Part shown: piece after piece, positions 10,927-23,600 of the stretch
Numbering within the stretch: position 1 is the stretch's first letter
Layout of the letters: every line of letters starts with the position of its first letter
Assembly: GCA_026018925.1 (NCBI GenBank)
Contig: JAKSZU010000012.1
Location: 31,986,055 to 32,050,054, forward strand
Length of the DNA: 64,000 bases
Origin: Tupaia tana
Lineage: Eukaryota; Chordata; Mammalia; Scandentia; Tupaiidae
Direction of reading: 5' to 3'
Translations under genes and position numbers: made by a program
Notes under the pieces: model-generated
Database searches by the model: none
What the model saw: the letters and a program-made list of their open reading frames with translations, nothing else
Told to the model about the DNA's origin: nothing

Positions 10927-11046
10927 GTTGCTCTGCAGGCCACACCCTTCCTGCACCTGGTATTTTTCAAACTGCTGAGTCTGGGACTCAAACCACATGA
11001 CTGGCCAGGTGGGATCTGGCTTCCTTAACCACCATGGCATGGAACC
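10927..11046 (-). repeat. Partial old SINE (head and part of body)
   Basis: The head in reverse ('gggactcaaaccacatgactggcc') is recognisable. Its 3' part is missing at the junction with the SNRPC retrocopy. Confidence 0.6.
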
Positions 11047-11524
11047 GTGCTGGTTACTCTGCTTTGTTAAACCTAAAGCCCCAAGTCGTCAGCAGGGACT
11101 TGATCTGAGTCATCTTTCTCCTCTCTGCCCACCACAAGGCCAGACATAGTAAATAGACAAAAAAGGGTCCAAAGGGAATAACATTTGTAAAATGCCTACT
11201 GTGTGCTTTGAGTTACACATGTGTTTTCTCATTAAGTCAATGACCCTGTTTTAGAGATAGGAATGCTGAAATCCAACCAGGGTGTGTAGTTTGTTCCCAC
11301 GTTGTACAACTGGAGTGATGAAGTCAGGTAGGAGTCCTAACCCATGTTTTTGCCGTACGGCAAGGCAGAGGAAGAACTGGGCATGGTGCTTACCTTGCAG
11401 GTTGGCATGAGGCAATGTGGCGCCTCTCAGGTCTTTGGAACATGGCGGGCTGTAGCAGCTGGTAAGAGGCTGATAGCTATCCCTCCAACGATGTGCCTCT
11501 CAATCCAAAGGTCTTCCCCTTCTG

Positions 11525-11790
11525 TTTATTTATTAACTGATGATTATTTTTATTGCCAGTGGGTGTGTGCATTCTCCAGAGAGGAAGAGAAAGGTAGAGA
11601 AAGAGAGGGAACCCACAGTGAGGTGAGGTACCGCAATCCCTACTGTTTTCCATCCCGTCAGGATGTAGGGCAGGCGTGCACACCAGCATATTTTTCAAGC
11701 TGCTGGGCTGGGATTCAGCCTGCAGTCAGTCATGTGGGGACCCGGCTTTCTACGTACAGCACTTACCCGCTGCACTAGGGGCCCAGTCCT
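11525..11790 (-). repeat. tRNA-derived SINE, old long form
   Basis: Tail with 'atttatt' units, GA-rich block at 11,577-11,612, body 'catcccgtcaggatgtagggc', and a head ending near 11,788. Confidence 0.7.
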
Positions 11791-12161
11791 TCCCATTCTA
11801 TTTCATCTGAGAGAAATGCATTTGTTTTCCTGCTGGGGAGCCCAGACCTAGCTGGAGATTACTCTCTGGTGCCCCCAACCTTCAGAACAGCTGCCTTCCA
11901 AGACCCAGAGTCATCCTAAACATAGATTTTGGTGTCATCAACTAGGAATAGAATCAGAAATGAATGCATGGATCCTCTTCGGGGTAAACATAGACTCTGA
12001 TAGCAGCTGGAGCTGACAGTGCAAAGTAAGAAGGCCAAAGCCCTGCAGGCATTAAGCAGGTCTCTGAGCTATGAGCTGGAGAAAGATTTTGTTTTTGGCT
12101 GCGGCCAACAACTCCACCTCCGTCTCTCTCCACAGTGGGTCAGTCTCTGGGGCTGCACCCA

Positions 12162-12660
12162 GTGGTTAGGTCTGGGCCCCTGTGCAATGCGGATGGCCCT
12201 CCACACAGCCTCTCTAATCCTCACTACAACCAAGGAAGCAAGATACAGTTGTCCCCAGCCTACAGATGAGGTCACTGGTCCTGGGAAAGGTTAAGTGACT
12301 TGGGCAAGTATCTATAGTTTTTTTTTTTTTTTTTTAAAGATTTATTTATTCAATTACTCTTATTTGTTATGATTATTTTTTAATTTGACTAGAGAGAGAC
12401 AGAGAGAGATAAAGGAAAAGTGAGAAAGCAAGCCACCAGGTCCAGGACTCAAACCACAGTCAGCCATGTGGGAACCCAGCGCCTTACCCACCATGCCACC
12501 TGCTAGCCCCTGTAGCTATCTTTTTTTTTTTTTTTTTTTTTTTTGTCTGTAAAAGCTATGATAATAAAAGTACCCCACAGAGTAGTTATCAGGATTAAGT
12601 GAGATAACGTTGAAACTTTAAAAGGGCTAGGCACTTAGTAGATGTTCAAAAACTGGGACC
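12162..12660. repeat. MIR-like repeat interrupted by a SINE
   Basis: MIR-like text ('ctacagatgaggtcact', 'ggttaagtgacttgggcaag') breaks at the T run near 12,318 and resumes after 12,545 ('aaaagtaccccacagagtag', 'aagtgagataacg', 'gctaggcacttagtagatg'). The SINE inserted within it. Confidence 0.55.
12318..12544 (-). repeat. Short-form SINE with an extra poly-T tract
   Basis: Short form from the T run at 12,318 to the head end near 12,512. It is followed by a second 22-base T run at 12,523-12,544, suggesting an additional tail remnant. Confidence 0.75.
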
Positions 12661-12723
12661 GTCTTTTCCTGTGGTAATCAGTAATCACGTCAGCCTATTA
12701 GGAGTGCACACTGTGTGCTATGG

Positions 12724-13330
12724 GCCGAAGAGATGGCTCCCAAGGTCATAGGTTGAAACCTAACCCCCAAGGTGATGGTGGAATGAAGTGGGGCCTCGGG
12801 ACCAGCAATTGGTATCATGGCTATGTCGCTAGATTCCCATGTAGTTGACTGCAGTTCGAGTCCCAGACCCGGTGGCTTAAACTCACTCTGGGTGCATGTG
12901 CGTGCGTGCCTAAGATCCCAAGAGGAGAATGGAGGAGAAGAGACTGCGGCGTGGCCATGTCCCCTGGGGGGTGATTTCTTATTTTCTGTTTCCCTGTCTC
13001 TGTCTTTCTGGTGAGTGCACGTGTCCTATAGCTAAAACCCTCAAAAAAAAAAAAAAGAGGTGGAGTTTTTGGGAGAGAAGTAGGTTGTGAGGGTGGCACC
13101 CTTGTGAATGCGATTAAAGCCCTTGTAAAAGGCCCCGGGGAACTAATTAGCCCCTTCCTGCCCTTCGTCCCTGTGAAAGCTCAGCAACAAGACGCCCTCA
13201 CCAGACATGGAATCTGCTGACACCTTGCACTTGCACTTCCCAGCCTCTAGAACCATGAGCAGTAGTTTTCTGCTGTTTCTAAGTTGCCCAGTCTAAGATA
13301 GTTTTGTTCTAGTGGCCTGAATTGTCTAAC
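12724..13330 (+). mobile_element. ERVL-MaLR LTR (MLT1/MST type), split by a SINE
   Basis: The text matches the mammalian MaLR LTR pattern: 'aggttgaaacctaacccccaa', 'gtggggcct', 'cctcaccagacatggaatctgctg', 'cttcccagcctctagaacc' and 'aagttgcccagtctaa'. A plus-strand SINE splits it at 12,798-13,057. It is a relic regulatory end of an ancient retrovirus-like element with no open gene. Confidence 0.75.
12798..13057 (+). repeat. Long-form SINE inside the MaLR LTR
   Basis: Complete copy from GGGACCAGCAATTGG to an A run at 13,043-13,056. The head contains a good B box (GTTCGAGTCCC). It interrupts the LTR at 'gtggggcct', so it is younger than the LTR. Confidence 0.85.
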
Positions 13331-13334
13331 AGTG

Positions 13335-13770
13335 TACTAGCACTGCTTTTAAACTTTTGTGTACATAGGAACCACCTGGAGAAGTTCCTGCCCACCCCCT
13401 TTTAAAGAGAGATTTTTGCTGTAGGGTGTGTGCGCTCACCAGAGACAGAAAGTGAGACATTATCCCCCCAGTGGGGATGGCCACGCTGCAATCCCTTCTC
13501 TTTCATTCTCTTCTCGAGATCTTGGGCCCACATGAGTTTGAAGCCACCGGTTCCAGGACTAGAACCACAGTCGACTACATGAAGGTCCAGCGACGTAACC
13601 ATTAAGCTATCTGCTGGTCTCTCCTGGTCCCCTTTTTCTTCAATCCCCTTTTGCCCATATGTCAAATTCAGTAGGTCTGGAGTGGGATCTGAGAATTTGT
13701 ATTTCTGACAAGCTCCCAAGTAATGTTATGCTGAGGGTCCTGGAACCAGTCTGTGAGCGTGATTATGTTA
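13335..13770 (+). mobile_element. MER5A DNA transposon, split by a SINE
   Basis: Non-autonomous hAT-Charlie element recognised by 'aggaaccacctggagaag' at the left and 'ttcagtaggtctggagtggg', 'ctgagaatttgtatttctga' and 'caagctcccaagtaatg' at the right. A minus-strand SINE interrupts it. Confidence 0.8.
13398..13629 (-). repeat. Long-form SINE inside MER5A
   Basis: Minus-strand copy whose 'gagagatttttgctgtaggg' 3' end is at the left and whose head ends with 'ctatctgctggtc' at the right. Confidence 0.8.
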
Positions 13771-14193
13771 CAATAGTCGCCTCTCAGATGGGGGAGTGCT
13801 GGCTCTTGTCCAACACTCATGAACAATTAGAAACATGGACGAGTGGAGAGGTTAGGACGCAACATTTATTAGAAAGGAAGGTTCCAGCGCAGTGGAAAGG
13901 GGCCTGAATGGGTTGCCAGTAAGGGCTCTAGGCTGGGTTTATATTTCCTAATTTGACTAGGGGGCTGGCTTTTCCATAAGGAAGTGGACTTTAGAAAATG
14001 GTTACATTGTAGTCTGAGTGATTTACTACCCCATTCTTCGTGGGGCCAGCAAATGTTATTGATCTGTACTTTTTGTTAAAATGCAGTTAGTAAATAGAAA
14101 CTGTTGCTTTTAGCTAGAGTTGCTTTGAGTCCCAATGCAGCCAGCTTTAGGCTGAGAACACCTGGGCATGATGACGCTGTCTTGGATCCTTTA

Positions 14194-14243
14194 CCCTAAT
14201 TATGTGACCCAAGCCTATCCCTAATTATGTGACCCAAGCCTAT
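14194..14243. repeat. 25-bp tandem duplication
   Basis: Two consecutive, essentially identical 25-bp units beginning CCCTAATTATGTGACCCAAG. It looks like a local slippage duplication, and I see no function. Confidence 0.8.
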
Positions 14244-14479
14244 CTCCTGTTTCATCTCCATCTATGGCCTCACCTACCTCTGATTCATTCTCCTGCCAGC
14301 CGCACAAGGGAGGACAAACAGAGACCGTCACTACCAATGTCTGCATGAAACCAAGCTTTATTTCCCAAATAGGTGCCTACCCTGGGTCCCTAATCTGCCA
14401 GTCAGTTGTATTCTTCTGGGTCAAAAATTCAGCTTTCCCACAGCATGGTAATTACCTGAGATTTTTACTGATATTCTTT

Positions 14480-14756
14480 TTTTTTTATTTTTTATTTTTT
14501 GAGAGATTTTTGCTCTAGGGTGCATGCGTTCACCAGAAAGACAGAGAGAGACAGAAAGCGAGAAATCACTCTGCGGGGTGGGGTGGGGTGGTGTGTGGCC
14601 ATGCCACAGTCCCTTCTCCTCCATTCTTCTCTCGGGATCTTGGGCACACATGCACACATGCCCGGCGTGAGTTTAAGCCAATGGATCCAGGATTTGAACC
14701 AAGGTCAACTACATGGGAGTCCAGCGACATAGCCATTACGCCAACTGCTGGTCCCC
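14480..14756 (-). repeat. Young long-form SINE with 15-bp target duplication
   Basis: Complete minus-strand copy with a perfect 15-bp flank TTACTGATATTCTTT at 14,465-14,479 and 14,757-14,771. The intact duplication indicates a fairly recent LINE-mediated insertion. Confidence 0.9.
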
Positions 14757-14771
14757 TTACTGATATTCTTT

Positions 14772-16496
14772 CCAAGTGTCATGGAGATGAGCATTGAACA
14801 CCCTAGGCTGGGTACAGATCTGGCCCTGTGCTTTTCTGTCAGTAGAGGAGGTTTGGAAGACTGACAGCCTTAGGCAAGGGCTGCCTAGACTGGACAGAGA
14901 TCATGGACTCGAGTTGCCAGGGACTCAGCTCTGAAAAGGGGCTCTTTAGGGGAGATGAGAGCACAGAGCAGGTGCTGAGTGTGGAGAGCTGTCAAGCTAG
15001 AGATTGCTGAACATTCAAATATGAGATTTAGCGTCAGCAGGGTGGGGCAACATGGTGCCCACAGTCAGAGAATGACCCGATGCCACGTCTGGACTGTCAC
15101 GTTCTGCACTTGGTGGTCACGCTGTGTGTGGCCATAAGGTGGAGATCCTCCTGTTGTCCTTTGATATCTCTCTCCTTATCTCTCTCTCTAGAAGCTTCAG
15201 CCCCAGGTTTCATTGGGGTCAAGACATGGAACATTGCTAAGAAGCTGTGGTGACCTTCCTGCCACTCTGTGTGCCTGGCGTGTAGCTCGGGTTTCTGCCC
15301 TAGAACCGAGTGATGATTCTGGGCTAAAGTTTGAGTTAAGGCCTGCCAAGCCCACCCGTTCATTATATGGATTCGTTGCATGGCATCGTAGGACTCAACA
15401 AATATCATTCAAATGAATGAATGAATGAATGGCCCTCCTGTTCTCAATCATCTGAAGAAGTACAGATCCTCCCACACTGGAAACTTAAGATGAGTCTCAG
15501 GACAGGACACTCCTCCTTTCTTGGCTTCTCATTTGGTCCAAGACTTCCAGCACTGAGTGACACGGAGAGCGATCCCGGTAGCTGAGTTAAGGTGAATACT
15601 GTGCTGTGAAGAGGACTCCAGGCTGGAGCTGAGAAAGACCTGCTTTGCCAGTCTGGTCTCCAGATCTGTACACTCCGGCCTGGCGTCCACTGTGCTGAGG
15701 GCATTAAGAAGTGGCGGGGTGGGCACTTTTGGCCTGGAGCCTCATGTGGAGAGTGAGGCCTCCAGGGCCAGCCCAGTGGTAGTGGGAACCAGTGAGGAGA
15801 GACCTAAGGAGAAGATGAATCTTGGGGTTGGGGTCTGGCGAACCACTGCCCTTCGGCCCTCACAGAGGGAAGTTAGAGTGTCCCTACAGCTCTCAGAGGG
15901 TTGGGAGCCACGTTGACGGTGCTTCCCCGGTCAGAGACTACCCCAGCGCTTCCAGAACCACACTCGGGAGGGCACAGGCCTCCTATTAGGCCCAGACAGG
16001 TGTTGGAGCAGATCCTCATCAGACGTCCCCGAGCGCAGTGGGGCCTCACGGGGACCCGGCGCTGCAGGCACACCCACACTTTATGAGAGCGGAGGCTGGT
16101 GGCACCAGCTGGGGTGGTGTGTTCCAGAGTCAGAGCTCCGGCAGGTGGGTGTTTGGGGCAGGACTTCTGCTGATGTGCCCAACACAATTCGTCTCAGGGA
16201 AGTGGGGCCTAAAATCCAGCCGGGAGTGGAGCTCTCTAAGCCACATACTTCTGAGGATGCCCTACCCTGACTGCCCGCCTCTACAGTGAGCACAGAGTGG
16301 ACCATGGGAAACCCTGGTTTGGGGTGTCTGAAGTGAGCTAAGCATGGCTGCCCGACCTGGCTTCTTCAGGGGATGCTGGGCCAGAGGCTGACTCTCCTGC
16401 CATGTCTGAGAGAAGCTGAGCTGGGCCTGTGAGCCAGGGGGCGTCCCCTCACTCAGGGCCTAGATGTGCCTGCCGGTGCATAAACATGGGTGCCCC
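14772..16496. other. Intergenic, SINE-free
   Basis: No gene or young repeat recognised. A short (AATG)n run lies at 15,413-15,431. The 15.6-16.5 kb part is GC-rich, but the frames overlap on both strands and none resembles a known protein. Confidence 0.5.
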
Positions 16497-16507
16497 AGGC
16501 CACTCTT

Positions 16508-16584
16508 TTTTTTTAAAAAAAAAAAAGATTTAAAAAAATTATTTATTATATTTTAATTTGCTATAGGGAACATGCATTCACAAG

Positions 16585-16621
<37 letters not shown>

Positions 16622-16738
16622 AAGTGAGACAGAGAGAGAGAAAGTGAGAAAGCGAGCCTCTACATCCAGGACTTGAACCTCAGTTGGCCACATGGGAGTC
16701 CAGCACCTTAACCTCGTGCGCTTCATTCAAGCACTCCC
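16508..16738 (-). repeat. Short-form SINE with (AC)n/(AG)n expansion
   Basis: A-rich/T-rich tail at 16,508-16,560, microsatellite AC then AG at 16,585-16,621, and a head ending about 16,735. Flanked by the direct repeat AGGCCACTCTT at 16,497-16,507 and 16,740-16,750. Confidence 0.8.
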
Positions 16739-16750
16739 TAGGCCACTCTT

Positions 16751-18096
16751 AACAAGGCCTCTGTGCTTGACAGCGGGCCCTCTGGTCTGAGTGCAAGGAC
16801 TAGTAAAATGTTTTCTGTGGCAAGACTGGGCGGTAGGGAGGGAGATACTTACATGGCATCTGGGAGAAGGTCACGTATTCACTAGAATCTTATGGAATAG
16901 AGCAACATTTTGTGGGATCGGCGTCATCGGAAGTCGAGGGAGCTGGGGCAGAGGTAAAGGGTCTGAGACCTAATTTGAGTTGTAGTTCCTCTTTTCAGCC
17001 CTCCCCCCCTCCCTCCTCCCTCGCTTCCCTCCGTCCTTCATTCCTCTCCCCCACCTCTCCTGACTTCCGTTAACCTGCCCAGTGAGACCTCAGACAACCT
17101 GTTCAACTCCGAGCCTGCCTTTCCTCCTCTGCGGAGCGGGCCTGCACTACCTGTCAGGTACCGCAGGATCTAGAATGCATCGACAGAGAGGGGGAGCGTG
17201 TTCTTTTCACCCTCTCTGCCCCGGTACCACTCTACCTGGCAGGGCTGTGCGCCTGGGAGCAGAGCCTGTCAGCGTGGGGCCTTGAGGGGCTCTCTCCTGT
17301 GTCTGAGGGAATTACAGTGGCCCACTGAGGCAGCCTGGCTACCGGCCACGGAAGAGCCTGGGGACAGTGAAGGCAGTGAAGGCCTGCACAGTTTGTCAGC
17401 ACTGCCCGGGTGGTCTCCTCGCTGCTCCTGCAGCTCCCCGTCACCCTCCAGTCCCTCTCTGCACTGAATGGCCCCTTTGCTGATAGGCTCGAGCCTTTGC
17501 TCGTTGTCCTGCGTCCATTGTCTCTCGTCCCCATCTCCCACAGCAGTGCTCCTACACACAGCAGATACCCCTGAGCAGACCAACGTACAGGTCTCTGTCT
17601 GCAGTGATCTTTCTCCCACTGTGCTAGGGGGACTTTTCTTCCTCTGAGGATCTGCCTTAAACAACTCTTTCACTGGAGCCTGCCCTGGCCCCACTCCGGC
17701 CTCCTACCGTCCCTGCTCTAGTTTAGCAGTGACCATGCCGTGTGAAATCTTCCATCGGTGTGTAGGCATCATTTTCTAGACTGAGCTCCTAGGGGCAGGG
17801 ACCACATCTGATCCTTTCTGTGTCCTCAGTGACCAGCCCCGGCCCTGGTGCAGAGTAAGAGCACCATGAGGGTCTGTTGGATAAACTGTGTGAGCAAAAT
17901 GACAGGAGAGTGGGCAGTTGTAGGTCAGCAGCAAGTGGTGGGTGGCCCAGTCCTCAAGCCTTGTAGGGTGGCCAGGATGGGCAGAGTAGAGAACTCATTA
18001 TATTGGTCTCTTTGGCCAAAGGAGATTAAGTCTTAATTTATTTTTAGCTATTAGGACAAGTTATCTTTAAGACTGGGGGTAAGTTTGATTAATCAG
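16751..18096. other. GC-rich intergenic sequence
   Basis: Contains CT-rich stretches near 17,000-17,050. Several chance open frames occur on both strands at 17.1-17.7 kb. None shows a domain, and their overlap argues against coding. Confidence 0.45.
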
Positions 18097-18097
18097 A

Positions 18098-18370
18098 CAT
18101 GGTGCCTCAGAGCAGTTTGAAAGTCCAGGCAGAGATTGCTGTTCCATCATCAACCATAGGCACCGCCCTTAACGAACCAGGCTGCCCATGGCCTGCAGAG
18201 AGTTGGGGAAATCGCCACCTGCTGGTCAGCATGGGCAGTGCCACAGAGCTCTCTGCCCAGCCCTGGTCTGGTGGTCCCCGGCTCAGAGCCAGGCCTGCCT
18301 TTAACTGTCTGTCCCTGGGCAAATCGCTCGCCCTCTCTGAGCCTGTCTTTCCAAATAAGATGGGGTAGCT
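18098..18370 (+). repeat. Left arm of an unassigned inverted repeat
   Basis: This 270-bp stretch matches the reverse complement of 19,788-20,042 along its length. It shares the 'cagtttgaaagtccaggcag', 'caccgcccttaac', 'gagctctctgcccagccc' and 'ctgggcaaatc' blocks. The last 80 bases resemble the MIR core. The first 190 I cannot assign to a repeat family. Confidence 0.75.
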
Positions 18371-19787
18371 ATGGCAGCCGCTTAAGGCCATCAAGAGGAT
18401 AAAAAGGAACAATTACATTGCTGTGCCCGATAAATCTGGTGAGTCCAGTAAGTCAGGGGATAGCCAGCAGGACAAAAATGTCTAAAATCTGAAGCATCTG
18501 TAAGGAGTGGTCAGAGGTGACCATGGGCCCTGTGCAGCTCTGCCGAGGCCAAGGAGAAACTTCAGGTAGCATGGAAAGGTAGTCAGTCTTCCTACCTGGC
18601 AGCGAGGCTCCCAGTGAACAGTCCAGAATAAGCCTGTCGTGAGTCAGAGCTCTGGGGACAGCCCTCTGGACCTCCCCGCTTTCCCTCACACTCTAAGAGG
18701 TCTCAAGTTTTATCCTAGCTTCTATGGAAGCTTAGTGCCTTCCCCAAGATTCCTGGGGAGTGTGTGCGGTAGCACTTCCTGTCCATGGTTTTACTTCCTG
18801 CATTCAAGTTACCTGCATTCCCTGTGGTCTGGAAAATCGTCATGGCTTACCATGGCACCATGACCCAGGTTACCTGAAGCGGATGGTCCCCATCCTGGCA
18901 TCTATGCAGAAGGTCGGTAATTGCTTCCAGTGCCTACGGCATCCAGCTCACGTCCTCACCACAGACGTTGGAGCTGACACCATCAGAAGGCCAAGCACAG
19001 CCCAGTGAGAGGCTCTGGGGAGAGAGGCCACAGTCTCATTATGACCTGTCGTGATGACTGTTTTGTTCGCTTATGATTATTGTTGTTAGTTTCTTACCGT
19101 GCCTAATTTATAAATTAAGCACTGTCATAGGTATGGATGTTCAGAAGAAAACTGTCCCTATAGGATTTGGGGCTACCTGTCGTTTCAGGTATCCACGTGG
19201 GGTCTTGGAAGGTGCCTCCTGCAGGTAAGATGATGGCTGGATTCTGAGCCCCTCTCTCTGGCCTTGCCCACTCCTAATTCCTGCTGCTGTTGCATTCTTG
19301 GACTCCATGCTATTTTGTCCCAAGTGCCCATGCTGCCCCTGGACTTCTGTTCCCCAGAATACCACTGTCACAAGCACGTGTGTGTAAGCTTTCCTTCCAG
19401 GGCTCGGGTGGAAAGGTCAATTATAGCACAATGCAGAACCAAAGGGCAGGAGAGGAATCTTCTTCTTTGTCCAAAAGAGGAGATAGAGACTTAGGTGTTG
19501 ACCAGGCGACTTGAAGCTCATACAGTAAAGCAGTAGAGACAAGTGAGGCTGGAATCAGGCCTCTGGGCTCAGAGACTCCCTGGAGTCAGTATTCTACTTT
19601 TCTGAACTTCTGTAATCCAAGTCACCCAGATTTGGGTTAAGAAACTTCATACACAGACAGTCCTGGGTGGTGGCACTCCTGGGTGAGTCAACCTCTCCAC
19701 AGGGCCAGCCCAAGACAGACACCGTATTGCTATCGTTTCGTTTAATCCTCATGTTGGCCCTGCATGAGTGGCATCATCGCCTCTGTC

Positions 19788-20042
19788 TTAGCTGAGAAAA
19801 CAGACTCCAAGAGGCGGGAGTGATTTGCCCAAGGTCAGATAGCTAAAGTCAGGCCTAGCTGAGTCCAGGGCCACCAGACCAGGGCTGGGCAGAGAGCTCT
19901 GTGGCACTGCCCACACTGCCCAGTAGGTGGCGATCTCCCCCAACTCCATGCAGGCAGCCTGGATGTTAAGGGCGGTGCCTGTGGTTGGTGATGGAACAGC
20001 TATCTCTGCCTGGACTTTCAAACTTCCCTGAGGCATCATTTA
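19788..20042 (-). repeat. Right arm of an unassigned inverted repeat
   Basis: Read on minus, it aligns with 18,098-18,370. The MIR-like part lies toward 19,788 and the unassigned part toward 20,042. The arms are about 1.4 kb apart and diverged by many substitutions and small gaps, so this is an old pair. Confidence 0.75.
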
Positions 20043-20372
20043 TTAACTCGATTGTCCTCAAGGGGAAACTGATGTCCCAGGAGGGATGGTGGTTTCTGGA
20101 GGAGAGAGCTCTGTACGTACACACACGAGCGTAAGATGGACGGCAGATCTCAAGGCTGCGGACCATTGACCCAGGTCACTGGGAGGTGGTGGGCATTTGT
20201 TCTGGACACAGAGTCCTCCGTTTCCTCTCTGCCCCTCTGCTTGCAAGGCCCCGCTCAGAGATAGGCAGCTGAGTTTGCCTTTGACCGTGTCAGAGTCCCA
20301 CAGTCAAACCCTTGCTGAGGTGAGGCTACCCTCACCTGGTCTGTGGCCATCTGAAAAGTCTTCCCCTATTCG

Positions 20373-20613
20373 GATGCTTCCTCCTCCTCCTCCTCTTTTT
20401 TAATTTGCCAGAGAGCGAGAGCGAATACCACCCCCTGCCCCCCAGGGAAGGCTGCTGCAATCTTCTCTCCTCCATTTGTCCTTTCAGAATTTGGATATGC
20501 ATGCACACACACACCAGGCTTGTTTTTTAAGCCGCCAGGTCCCGGACTCCAACCATGCAGTCAGCCGTGTGGGATCCAGCCATCCTAACCACCACGCCAC
20601 AGGCTGGCCCCTC
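20373..20613 (-). repeat. Old-type SINE with 13-bp target duplication
   Basis: Minus-strand copy: (CTC)n and T-rich tail at 20,377-20,402, head ending near 20,611. Perfect flank CTTCCCCTATTCG at 20,360-20,372 and 20,614-20,626. Confidence 0.85.
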
Positions 20614-20626
20614 CTTCCCCTATTCG

Positions 20627-23600
20627 AACCTGCACACTTCTCTGTGTGGAGCCAGGGAAGCTGCTGTGATCTTCCATGCTGCCCACTGGGGAGAACCGAG
20701 GGGGCCCTCTGAGTTCTTCTGGAAGACTCTTCGTTCTTCCTTTAAGGATTGCCGTGGGAACAGATGCCCTCACTGCGTCTCCTGCCCTCGAGGAGCTGAA
20801 AACCTTGGTTGCAGTCTCTGCTGCGTGCGGCCGTCCCAGGCTGAGCCTGTGAGTCCACTCAGCAAGCTTTCTGCTGGGAAGGGAGGGCGAGGCTTCCCCT
20901 GGCAGGCATGCCCGGTTTTCCAAGAAGCTCGGGGACTCTTCCCCCTGCATCTCGGCAGTCACTGCTCAGCTCCCACAGCACTCCTGTCCCTCTGGGAGGA
21001 CTCTGCATGCCATGGTGCTGTCCCAGGCCCTCTTGTCACAGCGTGGGCCTGCAGTTCTTCATATCAGAGACCTTGGGAAGGACCTCTACAGCTGCTGAGC
21101 AAAGGGCACGGCGGCCAGCTTGCCTGACCCTGAAAGGATTTAGTCCAGAAGAAAGAGGGAGTGGGGGGCTCCCTGAGGACAGGGGCTGCTATTTGAGCAC
21201 AGTGTCCCAGCACAGGAGCAAAGGGCCCTGAGGGACCCTCTCAGAGCAGGATCCCACCAGCCCCACATCCCCTCTGCAGGAAGCCCTCCACGGAACGTTT
21301 ATGGAGGCGACATTGCCCTGCCATCATTCCAGGGTTTCTCAAAATTCCTTCATTAATAGGCCTCTTCCAAGATTTTTGGTTAATCCATGTGTTATTTAAA
21401 TATTTTTCTTTAGCATATTTTATGTGAATACCTCATGTTATGATCCCCTAAGGCAATAATCCTTATGACACCACAAGCTTGATACCTTAGCTGTATTTCC
21501 CCTGGCTCGCACGAGAATACACGTAGCTACTTTTAAAACAGCAACGATTATTGACACACACCCTAGGTACCACCAGGGAAGTGTATACAACACTCAGGGT
21601 GTTTAATTCCCACAACCGCCCTACGAGGTTGGTAATGTTATTTCTGTTTTACAGGGTGAAGACACGGAAGCTCAGAGAGGTGACTTGACTTGGCCAAGGT
21701 CATGCAGACTTCCGATTTGGGCCCCACAACCTGTGGGGGGGAGAGGGTGGAGAGGAGCAGGTGTCTGGGACACGATGGGGTGAATGGAGAGGAGGCGGCT
21801 GCCCATGAGAAATGCAAGAAGGCGGGGGAGATGGAGGTGGGGGACAGGGCCCGCGTCAGAAGGCAAATGACCCGAGTCCCAATGTCCTATGCACAGTAAT
21901 GGCCGTGGAAATAGCTGCAGATTTGCCTGCACTTGTGTGACCAAGATTTATGGTGCCAGCAGCCCTGGTAATTGGATGATAAAAACACTGCAGCCGGGGC
22001 TGTTGGCTAGAGATTAATCACCAGTCAGAGAAGGTGGTGGGGTGGGCTGGACGCCCAGCGATGGAGAACCCGGAAGCCCCTGGAAGAGCAGATGGCACAC
22101 CTTAGCAGTCTGGTGGCCCCTTCCCCTCCCGGCTGAGACCCATACCAGGAGGCTCAAACCCCTTCCTTGCCCAGCCAGCGTGGGTGAGAACTCTCCTCTG
22201 AGTGAAGCTGGAGGCCTAGGAAGGACGGGCGGCTGCAGCAGCAGGAAGTTCTCAGGCTGGAGTCTGAAGACACGGGGGACCTCCCAGCTTTGTCTCTTCC
22301 TGGCTGTGCGGCCCTGGGAAGGTGACTTCCTCTCTGTGAGCCTCGGTTTCCCCAGCTTTATAGGAGAAATTACGGTGCTGTCTTTGCTACAAAGTCATGA
22401 GGCTCCAAGGAGGTTGTTGTGTCTGACTTAGACCCGGGACCCCCTCGGGGCAATTGTCATTTTCATTCCTTCTGATCGGACTTGGCCTTGTCCCTCCTGC
22501 CTGTGTCCTCATAGTCCCTTCCCCTCCCCAGAACCCTAAGACTTGGTGCTCAGCCACTGCGGGCACTCTCTGATGCAGGCCAAGTCTCTCTGGTAGGATG
22601 GGAAAACTAAAAGTGACAAGGGACCTGGAGTCCCAAGAGAAAGCCCTACAGGGTGAAGATTTGGGGAACAGAATCAGCTCCAAGTCAAGCCACTCTCCCA
22701 GGAGGCTAGGAGGGTCTCCTGCTAGTGTGGGCTCTATTCCCATCTGGCAAGACTTGCTGGTGGAGCAGAGTCCAAGGGGAAGAGCTGGGGATTCAGAGAA
22801 GGAGCCCTGGCTTCCTTGGGGCTAAGGGAAGAGGGGGCGTCGACCTGGAGAAAGAGGGCCCAGGGCCCCACTTCCAGCTCTGAGACTGTTCACGCCACTT
22901 CCCTCTCATCTTTAAAATGGAGCTAGGCTTCATCTGGATTTCTTTGGCTGCAAGAACAGAAAAGCTGAGCCTTTGATGGAGTCAGGGAAGGAGCCATCTA
23001 TGGGGACTGCCCTGGAACCTAACTGTGAGGAGAAACAGAGGCCACCTGGGGCTGGCTCCTCTCTGTCTTTGACAATATGTCCCTGCTGCTGTCCACTGTC
23101 CTCCCAGTCCTTGCAGGCGGCTCCCTCCCTCTCCCAGTGCAACCCCCCATGCTTCTGCATCCTCAGAAGCTCTGTCCTAGTGCTTTGGCTTACCTGTGAC
23201 AGCCCATGGCCGTGACAACCCAGCTTCCTTCCACTGGGCCCCTGTAATGCTCCCCTCCTCCCTCGTCATAGGCATGTGGAGGGCCTCTGGTCGGCCTGCT
23301 CTTGTTTCCTGCCACCCTTGCCAGAGATTGCAGGACCGCACATGGCCTGCTCCAATCGGGGGACACAGACTCTCATAGCTCCATGGGAGGGAAGCCCCTG
23401 ATTGATATGCCTGGTAGAATGGGGTCAGCTCACGTATGTAAGGTGCTGCACATGTGCCCAGCACACCACCGTGCTCAGGAAAATTCACGGAATGAATCTT
23501 AGAAACCCTGCTCTCCCACAATAGACCCTTCTCTGACTCCCCCCTCTTCCCTTCTTGGTCCCCTGGTCCCTGCAGCTTTCCTCGGCCTCCTTTCCCTCCC

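Noticed and set aside
20555-21127. 190-codon plus-strand frame
   Set aside because: It starts inside a SINE, overlaps an equally long minus frame, has no domain, and sits in GC-rich DNA where stops are few.
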